A stretch of 64,000 nt of DNA from Allodiplogaster sudhausi (taxonomy: Eukaryota > Nematoda > Chromadorea > Rhabditida > Diplogasteridae), in contig CALZFC010000081.1 in NCBI GenBank assembly GCA_945643635.1, positions 1,067,501 through 1,131,500 of the forward strand, given 5' to 3'. The position numbers and the translations under genes were made by a program. The first letter of the stretch is position 1; each line of letters opens with the position of its first letter. Shown here piece by piece: positions 39,801-52,349 of this stretch. A model generated the notes under the pieces. The model saw only the letters and a program-made list of their open reading frames with translations. It had not been told where the DNA came from and made no database searches.

Positions 39801-41547
39801 TGTATATTGCGATGACCATTTCCGATTGGAAAGCTTGGATGTAGCGCTTTTTACAACAGTAGCACTACAACAGTTATCTAAACGAAAGTCTATTTACACA
39901 TGGAAAATTTTTGAAATGGGAAATGTAAAGACAGAGAGAACGATAGGGAAAAACGATTGTGCAAGGTGGGGGTGAGGAAAAGCAAATTTAGATAGCATGA
40001 GAGAGCAGCTCTGTCACCACCATGAGAACAGGTTGATTATCTTGGTCGACTGTGTTACATGCGTTAAAGCAGTTCTTCATCTCCCCCTTACCCATATATC
40101 TCGTCATCTCTTTAACTCCTACTCGCTCTCTCATCTTTCTCTCTCACTCTTTCTCTTTCACTCTATCTCTGTACCCTCTTCACTGATTTGTTTCTCACTA
40201 TCTTCCAGTATCATTATCCTTCCTTCTCAATCCACTAGCGACAACAGATCAATTCTGACATGTCATTTAACTTCTGGCTGCATTCCTCCTTGCTGTCACT
40301 TGCGCTGCTGTATAATTTTTCGAATATAGCTTCCGGGCACTCCTGGATTCAAATAAGTATTCCATTCAGTAGGTGCCTTCTATTGAGAATTAAGATGATA
40401 CCAAGTATATGCTTCTGTGTTTACAATTTCCCCTTTGACCCGACGGCGATTATGAAACTTTTTATCCTAAAACATGAGTGCAAGATACTCTGGGCGTGGT
40501 AAGATCTAACGAACTACCGTTCTTTTAAGGGAGATTGGCCGAAATATCAGCTGTGTTTCTGTCTGCGCATTATGCTGTGTTAATTGATTCACTGATTTAT
40601 CGCACGCTGACCTTTATTCGGTTTTTTTTCGTTATATTCATCGTATCGTGGCTCGTTTCCCAACCAAATTTCATAGCTGAGGGCAGTGACTTTTTTATTT
40701 GATTTATCTCTCTCTCTCTCTCTCTCTCTGGCTCTCTCTTTATCTGTCGCAGAGGCGCTCTCTGCTCTCTCGTCTCGGTCTCATGCAGTCTGAGATGGCG
40801 GAGTTGGTACGCGCTCTCAACTCATCGCAGTCCCTTCTGGAGCAGATTAAGAAGGTTCTTTTTCATGCGTTTTCCCACGTATTCTCTCAATCTCTTATTT
40901 TCTGACTCTTCTTTCGAATGAGGTTTAAATACTGACTGAAGGAGATTCGCCAGCCTTCCGCTTCTTCTAATTATGGCAGTTCACTCTCTGGTGATGAGGA
41001 TAACGCTAGCGATAGCAATTCACAGGTCCGAACTATAAATTTTATGTTTTTTTTTCTTCTTTCAATTAGGCGTGAAGCCTTGTAATTGTCAAAAAGAAAA
41101 TTCAGATAAGTTCTCTGCGCCAACAAATGGCCATAGAGTCGCAGAGCAATCGAAATAAGAATCTCATAATTAATCGGCTGGAGAAGGAGTTATCTGCGGC
41201 ACAAGAATGTGTTGGTTTCAACACTTCTTTTCACTCTTCTTTCCTTTTAACACATTTATTCATTCTTTTTTCTCTACAATCCATATTAAGATATATATTT
41301 TTAGAATCTCTCGCTCAATGCACAACTTGGGCATCTCGCGAATCCCGGAAGCGCCTCGATTAAGAAAGAGATCATTCTGCTCAGAGTCAGTTCAATGAAA
41401 TATTTTTCATTCATTTAATTAATTATTATAATGTGTCGGTAATAACAATTTAAAAAAGTTCATGTAGGTCTTTTGAAAGAATGTGGGCGGATATTGGTGC
41501 TTGAGTTAGTATTCCGCGATATTGATGAGAATCGACTGCAAAAGTAG
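36836..41547 (+). CDS. Unrecognised Ser/Pro-rich protein with C-terminal coiled coil
   Basis: No family is recognised. The 3' half chains cleanly in phase: 39005-39185 (REELAVQPLSQ), 39270-39368 (SARKRSMSPPYRHANLLTSS), 39541-39687 (NIHEMKKTCDEMKKKLEEES), 40753-40854 (LGLMQSEMAELVRALNSSQS), 40942-41025 (SSLSGDEDNASDSNSQ), 41106-41210 (ISSLRQQMAIESQSNRN), 41305-41385, and 41506-41547 ending VFRDIDENRLQK-stop. Heptad-like hydrophobics from MKKTCDEM onward indicate coiled coil. Upstream exons near 36836-36965 (PPPLPFSPLSQPTQHEGG), 37431-37533, 37786-37880, 37928-38065 and 38187-38228 have good splice sites, but more than one frame is possible. An ATG at 34837 with an exon to 34940 joins 36836 in phase and may be the start; the intron would then contain the Merlin remnant. 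Likely a cytoskeletal or centrosomal type protein by composition only. Confidence 0.65.
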
Positions 41548-41576
41548 TGGTTAGAAAGTATTTTTTGCTTGCTAGA

Positions 41577-41739
41577 TCATACGTTTCTATGGCATATCAA
41601 GTGATTGGAACGGACAACCTGTTCGAGGACTCTGTACATCTTCTGCCAAGTGTGCAGTTGCGCCTCCCCGAGGTTCCTTCTTCCCAACACGTTTTCGAGC
41701 ATCTCGGACATGGCTCAATATAGTCATTCGGTTAATTCA

Positions 41740-41787
<48 letters not shown>

Positions 41788-41840
41788 CTCTCTCTCTCTC
41801 TCTCTCTGTCGCTTTCTCTCTCTCTCTCTCTCTGTCGCTT

Positions 41841-41871
<31 letters not shown>

Positions 41872-43653
41872 TGCTCTCTTTCTCAGTCTGTCATGCTGAC
41901 CTTGCATGAAAGCCTTCCGCACAAGGCTTGGACTGACATCGAGTACCATGCAAGTGACGGAATACTCGTGAAGCTTATCGGCCAATTTGCCAAACCCAAC
42001 ATCTGCATCGTACGCATTCACCATCAACTCCAGTGCCTTAATTGACATTCTTTAAAGTTATCATAATCTATTTTCCATCACGAAGTCTTCATATTCTCCT
42101 CAATTCCTATCCGTTACCATTTAAAGTGTGCTGCCAAATTCGGCATCGCCTTCCAGTAAATTATTTAGGATGTCATAGTGCTTAAAAATAATGAAAGGAT
42201 AACTAACCGCCATGGTCATTGAAGCTAGTTGACGGAAAACTGATGTGTTCTCTGCTGGAAGTCCATGGAATGGCAAAGGCAAATGTAATTGTGATATGAG
42301 CATAGAGTAATTCTGAAAGTTTCTGGATTACGGAACGGGAAGATTGGTGTGAACAGATACCTTGAGTGCCGCGCTACAGAGAAGTGCTCCCGCTTCCTCC
42401 ACTCCGTACTCGACTACTCGTTGCCAAGTCTGTCATGGAGATGATTCTAGATTCAAAAGGAGATGCTGGATAAAGAGACCTGGCGGACGCTAGCAATCTC
42501 GTGGGCTGTGACGCTTTGTCGCAGATAGGTTGCTCTTTGAATGGCGATTCCTTCGGACATTAAAGTCTTGCATTCATGCAGAAGCTGGCAGCGGATGAGG
42601 AATTGAGAGAGGGAGGGAATTCAATTGTGGCTGAAACTGACCGTTCTCCACGACGTTTCGGTCTCCTCGTCGAGTTCTTCAGCCTTGCCATTTAAATGTT
42701 CTTTCATAGTGTCGATCAGGGCTCTCTCGAAAACCTGAATTGGTTGACGTACTCAGTGATGCTGAATAGTGAAGGGTAACCGTACTTCTAGATGTGGTTC
42801 GTACGCGTCGTAGAAGAAGTGGTGAGCACCCACTTCGTGTAGGAGTCTCGCCAGGGACATCGGGTCGTCCTTATTCTCCATTATCATTGTTATTGCCGCT
42901 TGCACTGATGCACAGTGATGTCTAAATAAAATGAGAACTTAGAGAAAAGCTAGAGCATAGAGAGACCTGAAGTGGAAGTCTTCTAAGAGTTTTGTCTGCC
43001 AGGATTCGCCGTTTGTGTCATGAATGGACCTGCCAAAGTGCCAGAGTACACGAGTGTGCCTGAACTCGGCCAAGATGCGGAGGAAGCAGCTTTGCATGAG
43101 TGTTCCCTGCCAATACACTTCTAATCTTCCTGTGACCGTGCTTTCCGTCGCTAACTTGCTTGTTCAGCTTGTGTAGTTGTATCCAATGAGCTCGCGCCGC
43201 TTCGTATTCATCTAATTCGACAATATCGTTAGAACACTGAACGGGGAAAGTTGAGAGTAGAGGGGAAGAGAGAGAAAGGCGACTTGGGTTGCGTCGGATG
43301 GCGCGTCGTCTTCAGGGATGGTGCTTGCTTCTGATTCCAACTCGGTCTCGGCGTTCTCCATCGCTGCTCGGATCGCACTTTCGACAATCTCCAACATTCA
43401 AATTATGTTGAAGCATCCGCGGAGGGTCACGAACCAAAAAGAGATGGCTGATATTACTGACTCGGCTTTCTATGCCCGCCCTATGCTCGCATTTGAAATC
43501 TCTCTGCCACATATTCTATTATTCATGAGCTTATTCTAAGGATGCCAGAATTAATATTAAGGAGGAGAAACGAATATCTGATATTACCTGTCGAACTCGA
43601 TACTCCTGATACATTGTAGGGTCGGCGTCCTGTGTCAATGAATCTTCTGCCAT
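41577..43653 (-). CDS. Two-domain globin
   Basis: Eleven exons sum to 1,173 nt (390 aa), all phases agreeing: 43653-43588, 43388-43284, 43236-43156, 43106-42967, 42921-42786, 42734-42642, 42584-42480, 42429-42361, 42312-42208, 42036-41901, 41713-41577. After an acidic N-terminus (about 65 aa) comes globin domain 1 (about 70-215): helix A/B RAHWIQLHKLN and LMQSCFLRILAEF, CD WHFGRS, E helix FRHHCASVQAAITMI with E7 His at 132 or 133, F helix LARLLHEVGAHHFFY with F8 His at 164/165, H helix FERALIDTMKEHL to SWRTLLHEC. Domain 2 (about 236-385): VRQTWQRVVEYGVEEAGALL, LPFHG, FRQLASMTMAALELMV, then LADKLHEYSVTCMVLDVSP and MLENVLGRRNLGEAQLHTWQ. Here the E7 position is Gln/Leu and the F8 region has Thr/Cys, so haem ligation is doubtful. 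Haem binding in domain 1 and its role (O2/NO handling or sensing) are inferred. The stop lies 29 bp from that of the convergent coiled-coil gene. Confidence 0.82.
41742..41885. repeat. (CT)n tract in the last globin intron
   Basis: Three CT blocks separated by TGTCGC, filling the intron 41714-41900. Here the pyrimidines are on the antisense strand of the globin gene, unlike most intron tracts in the window. Confidence 0.9.
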
Positions 43654-44271
43654 CTAGTCCTAGTCTTCCGAAGCCACTCTCTCTTGCTTAGTAATTGACT
43701 ATGAGGAAAGGAGCTAGGGCTAGAGAAGGGAAGAAAGAGCAGAGGAAGATGTTAGCAATGAGGGATCGAAGCGGGATGGAAGAGGGAGAGGGAGATGGAC
43801 CTCTCAGGCAATTGACACGCAAAGAGCATCCTCCACTCAGTCACTTTGAAATTATGAAGCAGGAGAGAATATGGCGAGTGGAAACTAGTGGAGATGCAAG
43901 ATGGGATCTGCCACTGATTTCCTGATTTCAAGTTGTACTCGGTCCTTCTGATACAACGGTGTAGTTGACGGATAAAGGGAGGGAAGTAAGTGGATGAGAC
44001 AGAAGAGAAGTCAGAAGAAGCAGAGCGCGAGAAGTGGAGTGAGCGGTTAGTCTTCCTCCCTCGTCCCCTGTCTTATTCTGGTGCTCTTCTGTTTTGTGTA
44101 CTCGTCCAAAATCGATGCTTTTCCGTTCACGGGCGGAGACCATTTTGAAGACAAACTGCGCAGCCGCCATCAACCGTCGCCTCCTATACATATCGTCACA
44201 TTTGGTTGAGTCGGCTCTCTCTCTCTCTCCACTCGTTTTCTCTCTCTCCGGCTTTCTCTCTTATGCTTCTC

Positions 44272-44320
<49 letters not shown>

Positions 44321-45612
44321 CTCTCTCTCTCTCACACAGCTTTCTTACCGTTATCTCATTTTATGTCTCCATATTTCTCGCATATTCTTAGTCTTTCTCT
44401 ATCACTCTCTTCTCTCTTTCCATTATCTGGTTCTATATCTCTCATCTTCTCCCTTTTTCCTGTCGCTCCTACACTTTCTCCTGGTCACATTGTTCCTTTC
44501 ACCTTCTCCGTCGTCAGGGGCGTGATGTTATGTTGACTGTTTATCATTTATTCATAGTTGGCTGAAACCGAGCCTTGTGGCTCTTTCCCCTGCGCTCTTC
44601 ACCTTTATTTTCTTGCAATTGGTCGGTGAAATGTAAACAGGCTCCAGTTTCAATTTTCATGCTGTTTTAACGTAGATTATGATCATAGCGAGCGGGGGTC
44701 ACTCTTCCTAAATACAACCTGTTAAAGTTCCACACAAACGATGAGATTTGAAGATAAGGGAGAGAAGTTGGAGTTGGCCGAGATTTCAGTGGCAGGAGGG
44801 AGAGGACATGCTCATTGAGAAAGAGAAAGGAAGGAAGTATTTGATGTGTCGGCAGGGATTCGTGTGAGAGGGATTGGATGAGGTAGAGTAAGGGCCAGAC
44901 GCGCAGAAGATGCAAGTACAAACTGGTTGGAAGCGTGTGCTTTCTCTGTCTGCTCTCTCTCAGTTGATATTCTCTCTCGCCCCCAATCCGTCACTCCCAG
45001 CCGTCCATTCTCCCATTGATTTGGGTATTCATTTCGGCCGACAACTGGAGATTCATAATTTTTAATTCTTTTTTAAAAATTTATTTCTCAGCTCTGATTC
45101 CACTTGTCGTTGCATTCTGTTGTTTCTTCTAAATGCCTTCCATGTTCTTCATAAGGCTGACTCAAAGTTCTTTATTCATTTTATGTGTCATTCTCATTCA
45201 TTTCCACTTGTATTTTCATTTACCATTCGTTTGTCATTCCTGCATTGCAAATGGTTGCTCTCGTTCAAAATTAATTTTGCGATGTGAAGTTAAGATTAAC
45301 CCAGGGATCCGAAGGTATCTTTTATTCGCACAACTACGTGGATGCCGTCTATTTGTACTACGCGCAAAACCGAGAGAAAGAAATAGAGAAATAAACGTAC
45401 GCGACACGTAGTAATGTTCATGCTTTTCGACACAGCTAATTCTGTAGCTTCTCGTAAAAAAAGTAAGTCAGAAAAATGTGAAATGAGGGAGTGAAAGTAG
45501 GGCAGTGGTTAGTTAAAAACTGGACGACGATTCTTCCAACCAGTCAACTGTGTATTATGCATAATGATGCGTATGAAGTAGGCTGATGCCTCCCCCAATT
45601 CCACGCTTCCCT

Positions 45613-45658
<46 letters not shown>

Positions 45659-45909
45659 ACTCTCTCTCTCTCTCCTCTCTTGCTCTGCGCCTCTCTCTCT
45701 ACTTTCCTTCTTTCTCCTTGTCTCTAGCTCTATCTCTCTCTTTTTCTCGATCTGTTCCTCTCTCTCCTTTTCTCTCTCTCTCTCTCTTTTTCTCTCTCTC
45801 TCTCACTCTCTCTCTCTCCTCTCTTGCTCTGCGCCTCTCTCTCTACTTTCCTTCTTTCTCCTTGTCTCTAGCTCTATCTCTCTCTTTTTCTCGGTCTGTT
45901 CCTCTCTCT

Positions 45910-45973
<64 letters not shown>

Positions 45974-46344
45974 CTCGCTCTTTCTTTCTCTTTGTCTCAC
46001 TCTCTCCCACTCTTATCACTTGCATGCCTTGTATGTATGTATTGGCCGACACAAGAAGGCAAAGACCCCTTCTCTACATTCACGCCCACAACCCCCGGAA
46101 AGTGGATGGAATGTTTCCATTGCGACCACTTCAGTCATTCTAGCAATATTGATACATTTTCTGATTGTCCTTTTTATATTTCGGATCGTCTTCGTTTCTG
46201 CCGTCATGGCGATCCTTTAGGGAGTCTCGTAGTTGAATGTGTGCTTGACTTTAACTGCTGCTCTAGGCCATCGATTTCTAGCATCTTCCAGCATTCCAAA
46301 TGCGGTGATGAGGTTAATGCGGAGACAGGCAATTCCACTCAAAG
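43654..46344. other. Spacer between the divergent globin and coiled-coil genes
   Basis: Contains GA-rich DNA (43.7-43.8 kb), CT tracts (44215-44340, 45615-45970), and a 136-bp CT-rich segment present twice. No gene supported. It must hold the promoters of both flanking genes. Confidence 0.5.
45660..45915. repeat. Tandem duplication of a 136-bp CT-rich segment
   Basis: The non-repetitive tags CTTGCTCTGCGCCTC, TACTTTCCTTCTTTCTCC and TTGTCTCTAGCTCTATC occur in the same order at about 45679-45735 and about 45815-45871. Confidence 0.85.
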
Positions 46345-46965
46345 ATGTCTGCGAAGGAGCTTGAAGAGCTCAAGGTAATTGTCATCCCTAAGATCCCTGA
46401 GGACAACTGAACAGAACAGTTAATTGGGAACGAGAGAGCAAGGAAGTTGAGTTTTTGAAGTCATTGCTTTTAGCCTCATCATCTAAGATAATTAGAACAT
46501 TTGCAGAAGGAACTCAAGCAACGGGCTTCAGATGCGGATCAGCTGAAGAAGAAAGTTGCCTCACTCGAGAAGGATAAGTCAGCGACTCTTTCATTTCAAT
46601 CCTATTTTTCGTTATATTCCATTTTAAACAATACTATTTTGTAGCAGTTTTTAACCATATTTATAATGGGCTATTTAGATTTTTTATTAACTGTTTGTCA
46701 CAACCCCTGGATCGTTCAATGATTCTGCTAATGTGCGAAGAGGCGACAAGTTCCCTTCTTGCGTAAGGGACATGGACTTATTGAGTCACCGTCCCCGGTT
46801 GCGCAAGGAGTACCATGCTTATCGCTAAGGAAGTCTGGCTGATTCTCTTCTCATTCTTTCTGTCTCTGTCTATTTCTCCCTTCTCGCTCTCTTTCTCTCT
46901 CTCTCTCTCTCTCGCTCTCTCTCTCTCCCTCTCTCGCTCTCTCGCTCTCTCTCCCTCTCGCTCTC

Positions 46966-47010
<45 letters not shown>

Positions 47011-50000
47011 TCTGCCCTCTTCCTACAACTCCCTCTTTCTTAATCTTTTTCTTGTCCTGAGGATCCCTCGTGGTGGAATGGGATTCCTCTTAGCATCAAG
47101 GCAAGTGCTATCAGGCCGCCTCCGTTCCCCTTTTCTCCTTTGTTTGCTCTTTTCTTTGCGCAGTCACAAATCGTTCGAGAATTGAAAAGGTATCTATTCC
47201 GGTCGCCTTTGGGTTCAATGCGAGAACCATACAGCGACTTTGAGATATAAATGAGGGGGAAGGAGTTGAGGGAGCTTTGGAATAATTTTTTGCTTGCAAT
47301 TAGTAGATGTTATGGAGGAATAGTTTTACAGATTACAATGGGAGAGACAGAAGAGAGACCTGGAGGGGAGACTTCCCTCAGACACTCAGACTCTCATGGC
47401 TCAGAAGAGAGAACTCACCATGCAACTCGACAGGGAACAGAGCGAGAAACACGAACTTTTTCTACAGGTATATTCTTTATAAACGAGAGAAAGATTTCGA
47501 TAAATTCTCTCCTGCTCTTGCAGATGAATTCCCTGATCGCACAACTCGCAGAACATCAAAGGGAGACGACTGACATGGCAGCCGCCGATGCAGAAAAGGC
47601 ACTTTATCTTTATTATCACTTTTTTTGTCTTTTATAGACTTGCCCGAGAAATAGCATATTAAAGTAGTTGATTAAGGATCGTCTTTCTGATTCTCTTCGA
47701 AAAGCAGAAAGAGCCCGTGAAGAAGCGGAGATTCGTTCAGCAACTCTGGAATTGGAGAAGAAGAAGCTGGCTGGAGACCTGGCCGAGCTGGAGAAGGAAC
47801 TGAACATGAAGGCTGCCGCTCTGCAGAGTCTCATGCTCGCAAAGCAGGTATCTTTTGTTTCTAGTTATTGTTAGGAATGACAGTCGCCCTTTCAGGAACC
47901 GAGGATTGACTCTGATGAGTTGGATCGACTTCGTGTGGGCATTGATGAGGAAAGAAGGAAACGGAGAGAAACGGAAGAAGACTTCGAAAAGAAGTTGGAC
48001 CTGACTGACAAGGAGCTTTTTTACTTCTTCACTTGTTTCCATAATGCTGCATGTTCAGGAGAGAAGACTGCCATCGGTTAGAGGTGGAACTTGCGGAACT
48101 GAAGAGGAATTTCGGGAAATCCGAATTGAAAGAAAAGGTAATTCAGAAGAGAAGAGATTGGCGTCCTCTGTATTCACTGAATTTGTTCCTTTAGGAGATG
48201 GAAGAAAGCAGACAAGAAGCAGAAAGCCGACTCGCGAGGCTGGAAGGGGAGCGGCTGAAGGAAAGAAGCACGGCGGATGAAGGGATGCGAGGTCTCCAGT
48301 CCTCTCACACCACTCTTCAGCAAAGGGTGGGCTACCAATATATTCAATAGTACTGTTTGGAACTAACTTTTTTTTTACTTTCTTTCGTTTATCTCACTGT
48401 TTCTTTTAAGGTAAATCAACTAGATGAGGAGCTGCGCAATAAAGAAAGGGAAATTGAAGCGATGAAACAAGAACATAAGGTCGCTTTTGAATTGTGATTT
48501 AAAAAAACTAAAAGAAGCAGTTTGTTTTCAGAAGGACCAAGAAGCTCTGCTTCGTCTCTCACAAGCTGAAGATGTTAACAAGAGTGTCCTGTTCGTTTTG
48601 TTTGGCCTTTTCATATATTCTCACTTGAGGCTCTTTTCATCTTTGACCTCCAAAATTTATAGATCAGAAATTGAGCGACGAATGTCCGAGGCAGAGGAGG
48701 TGAGGGAAGCGAGCGAGAAACTCGTGAAGAGACTGCAGACAGAGAAAGAGGAGAACGAGCAGAGACTGAGGAGACTGCAGGGGAATCTGGAGGAGAGTGA
48801 GAAGGAGAAGAAGAGACTGGCAGCCAGGGGCGATGTCCAGGAGGAGCTCATGACTCTCGTCACTTCTCTGAAGTCCTCTCGGCAGCAGAATGAGTTGGTC
48901 TTTTCGACTTTCTTTACTTCTCTCCTCCTTTAATTCACGTTGCTTAAAAATTATTGATATTACAATGTATCATGTAATTTTGTTGCCCAAATTGACTAAA
49001 TAGTTTCTACCTATTTACTTTATTATTTATTTGTAGAGAACTTCAATCGGAAGTAAATCAACTGCAAAAGGAATTGAACGAAGCGAGAGAGGAGAATGAG
49101 CAACTTCAAGAGGAGTTGAGAGCTCGAGAAGAAGAGACAATCTCACTCAAACATACACTCGATGATACACAGAGACAGAAGTCTGATCAGACTCAACAGT
49201 TAGTTCCAGTTTCGAATTTTTTTTATTATTTTTCCCTGACCATTTTTTTCATATATGGGGTTGTTGTTGATTTTACGAAGTATAATGCTGTGATTGTGAA
49301 AATTTGAGATTAACTCTTCTTCAATCGGCAGCATCGCAATCAGAAAAGAGAGAGAAAGAAGAAATAGAAGAGATCCGAATGCGCTTGGAAGAGACGATGG
49401 CTGCTCATGCAGAAGCCAGCAAGAATCAACGTCTGTTCTCACTCTTCCATTCCATTCCCAATGGAGAGAAGAAAGCTGTTGTAGAACTGAAAGAAGAGGA
49501 GTTGGCTGAGGCCCATCGCGAGCGAGAGTCCTTTGCTGACGCAGCTGCCAAGGCCCGTGCCGAGACCGTTCTTCTTCATTCCGAGGTCCTCCTTTATTCT
49601 ATCTTGCATTTATACATGAAACAGAGTTTTGTTTACGACAGTCAACAAGAGCCACTACTTTATCCTCTGTTAAGTCCTCTGTTAAAGATCGCTTCTCTAA
49701 ATCATCGACTGCGCGATTCGGATTCATCAGTGAAGAAGGCAGGAGATCGCCTTGAGGAAGTTCAGACGCGTCTTGATCTTCTCTTAGAAGTTCGTTCCCT
49801 TCTTTTTTCTTTCATATTTATCATATTGATTGCTGTGTATATAGTTACATTTGCAAGCGTAATCATCTTTATAATAAATTTTCTTTATGCTTTGAATGAA
49901 TATTTGAAGGAGCGCGAGAAAGAACGTCTCCAGCTGACGGAAGAGGAGAAGGAAACGGCGAGTCGCATGAGGGATGCTGAGGACTTCTCGCGGAAAGTTA

Positions 50001-52349
50001 AGAAACAACTGGAAGAACTCGAGAAGGATCACGCTGTCAGTTATTTATTTCCTCTTTCTCTTTTTATTCATTCCATTCTTAACTAATTCTGTGATAGAAC
50101 AGACGAAAGAGAGTTGTTTCTCTCTTTTTTTTCTATTCCAAAATTCTCTTTCTCTTTCCCTCACTCTCTCTCTCCCTGTCCCTCTCTCCCTCTCTATATT
50201 TCTCTCTCTCTCACTCACTCCCATTTGTTTTACTCTTCTTCTCACTTTGCACCAACATATTGTGATTTTTTTTCTTCAGGAAAGAGAGGCAACCCACACA
50301 GCAGTTCACGAGAGGAAAATCCAACGACTCAGTAATGAAGTTCGTAACATATAATTACGTTAAATAGCTATATCGTGAGCAACTATTGATGAATTTCCCT
50401 ATCGTCTTCCTGACTGTTTGAGGGAGAGCCTCTTCATTTCATTGCCAATGAGACTGTTCTCGACAAGAAGATGGGTGAATTGAAATGGAGTGAATCCGTG
50501 TCGTCTTTCCCCTCCCCCTCCTAGTTGTATCTCTGTTGTGGTGGTCGCTTCTTTGCTGTAGTCTGCACTTATTCTTTTGTGTGCACGGAAATCGGTCAGA
50601 GGTGCACTGGGAATGATATGCATTAAACAACCCGCTGCTTTCATGCATTCAATTCCACTACCAGTTAATTTACAGATTCTTGACTACAAAGGAAAAGTGG
50701 CGGAATCGGAGGGGCGAGTGAAGTTGTTGGAAGAGAAACTCAGAGCTGCCAGCGAAGACTTATCCCAGCTTCAACTGCATCTTAAGGAAACCATAGAAAA
50801 CCACGGACAGACGGTTGGTTTATGCTAGAAAAGTGATAGATGGAATGGAAGAGATAGTGAGAAATTGAGAGATAAAATTGAAAAGAGAGAGAGAGTAGAG
50901 ATAGTTGAATAGAAAAAAGAGAAATAAAGCTGACAGGAAATGGAGAGAAAAGATGTCAGTTTCTAGTTGGAGCAGACGAGGAATGAAATGAACGAGCAGC
51001 TGAAGGCAGCAGAGAAGAAGAGTGAAGAGGCCGAGAAGAAATTCAGAGAGGCTCAAGACACGAAGAGCGTCTTGGAACAGAAAGAGAACATTATTGGAGC
51101 CTCTAAAGCTAAGGTCGGCATTTCTTATTCTAGGTCGGATAAATTAAATTAAACATTAAATTGTTGATATGAAATGAAGCCATGGTTGTAATAGAAGTGG
51201 CACTTATTGTTTTAGGAGACTGTGCTTTTGGCAGAGGTTGCGGCGCTCAAGGAGGAGCTGAAAACATTGGCAAGTAAATACTCGGGGGATGCTGAAGAAC
51301 TCAACCAGAGGTTAGCTTTGTCAGACTTCTCCACAGACTATTTCTTGGTTTGAATGAAACGCTTATTCTGTGCATAGACACAGCGACGAGAAGGAGAAGT
51401 GGATGGCTGCCCGCCAAGAAATGGAGAACAGAGTCGCTGATCTACAGGGACGACGACTTCAAGCACAAACGTACTCATTCTGCAGTACAAACCATATTTT
51501 ATTGCGATGTTTATGAAAGTGGCCGAATTAAAAAATAAGCTTAATTTAAAGGAGCTGTCCATGGAGATTACAATGTTGCTGATTTTTTTGTTAATACTAT
51601 GCGGTCCAGCTAGAAACATCATTAGGAAAAGTGAGAATGCGTCCTGAAGGGGCCCTGAGGAGAAAAAATACATTTTCCCTCGCCGTACTGTAGAATTTAG
51701 GGAGTGACGCCATCATCCCTTGCCTATTTTCTCCATATGCACACCCTCATTCTACCAGAGAGAAGGTGAAAACTAGGTGCGAAGCGGCAAGCTACGCTTG
51801 AGATTAGAGGGAAGAGAAGAGAGGCAGAGAGAAAAAGACTCACAAAGTCTAGTTTGTAGTGATGGATACTGTGTTAGCATACCGCCAAAACTTTTTGCAA
51901 TATCATGCGCGAATTTAAACGTTAATTCTCCGCAAGCGGGTTCTAAACTCCATGGATTGTTCCTTTAACGATTTCAGTCGTTTGGAAGAACTTGAGTCAA
52001 TTCGACTTCGCCTTGAGAAGGCTGTGGCTGAGAGCGAAGAACGAAAAGAACTTCAGGAAACTGCCCTGTACTACTTTTTTCTTCATCTTTGTTCTTCGCG
52101 GCGAGAAGTATATGGAGAGAGAGTGAAAGACTGATGGAATCTTTGATTCAACAAATGGTAACTAGTAGTCCTTGAATTGGATGTTCCTGTTACAGAAAGC
52201 CCCCGAATAGCGAAGGAGACACTCCAATCCCTCCAGCCAGGAGTATTCGAACCGCGAAGAAAGAAGGCGATGGAGAGGAGGCCCCGCTCTCTCTCAACAA
52301 TGAAATCGCCAAGTTAGACATTGATTTCTTGATCCTCTTGCTAGATTGA
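46345..52349 (+). CDS. Long coiled-coil protein, family not recognised
   Basis: Starts MSAKELEELK at 46345 and continues through about 20 exons of almost uninterrupted heptad repeats rich in Glu, Lys, Arg and Leu. Exons include 46345-46374, 46507-46577, 47332-47467 (WERQKRDLEGRL), 47524-47598 (NSLIAQLAEHQRETT), 47668-47847 (LEKKKLAGDLAELEKELNMK), 47896-48014, 48059-48137 (CHRLEVELAELKRNFGKS), 48196-48328, 48411-48480, 48531-48594, 48662-48892, 49037-49198, 49336-49560, 49690-49790, 49910-50035, 50280-50345, 50678-50813, 50970-51113, 51218-51312, 51380-51470, 51973-52065 and 52197-52349. It ends EAPLSLNNEIAKLDIDFL plus LLLD-stop. About 900 aa in all. No motor, FYVE or GRIP domain was seen. Two introns appear to use GC donors (47599 and 48015). 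Exon borders in 49.2-51.5 kb are approximate. Probably a structural or tethering protein, from coiled-coil content only. Confidence 0.7.
51548..51972. mobile_element. MITE in an intron of the coiled-coil gene
   Basis: Ends are inverted: TTAAAGGAGCTGTCCATGGA at the left and, complemented, TTAAAGGAACAATCCATGGA at the right. TA is present at both borders. About 420 bp without an ORF. The terminal TTAAAGGA is shared with the elements at 19813 and 31806. Confidence 0.65.

Noticed and set aside
46730..46815. GC-rich stretch with TTGCGTAAGG / TTGCGCAAGG motifs, considered as a small RNA gene
   Set aside because: No cloverleaf, promoter box or known RNA consensus could be fitted.
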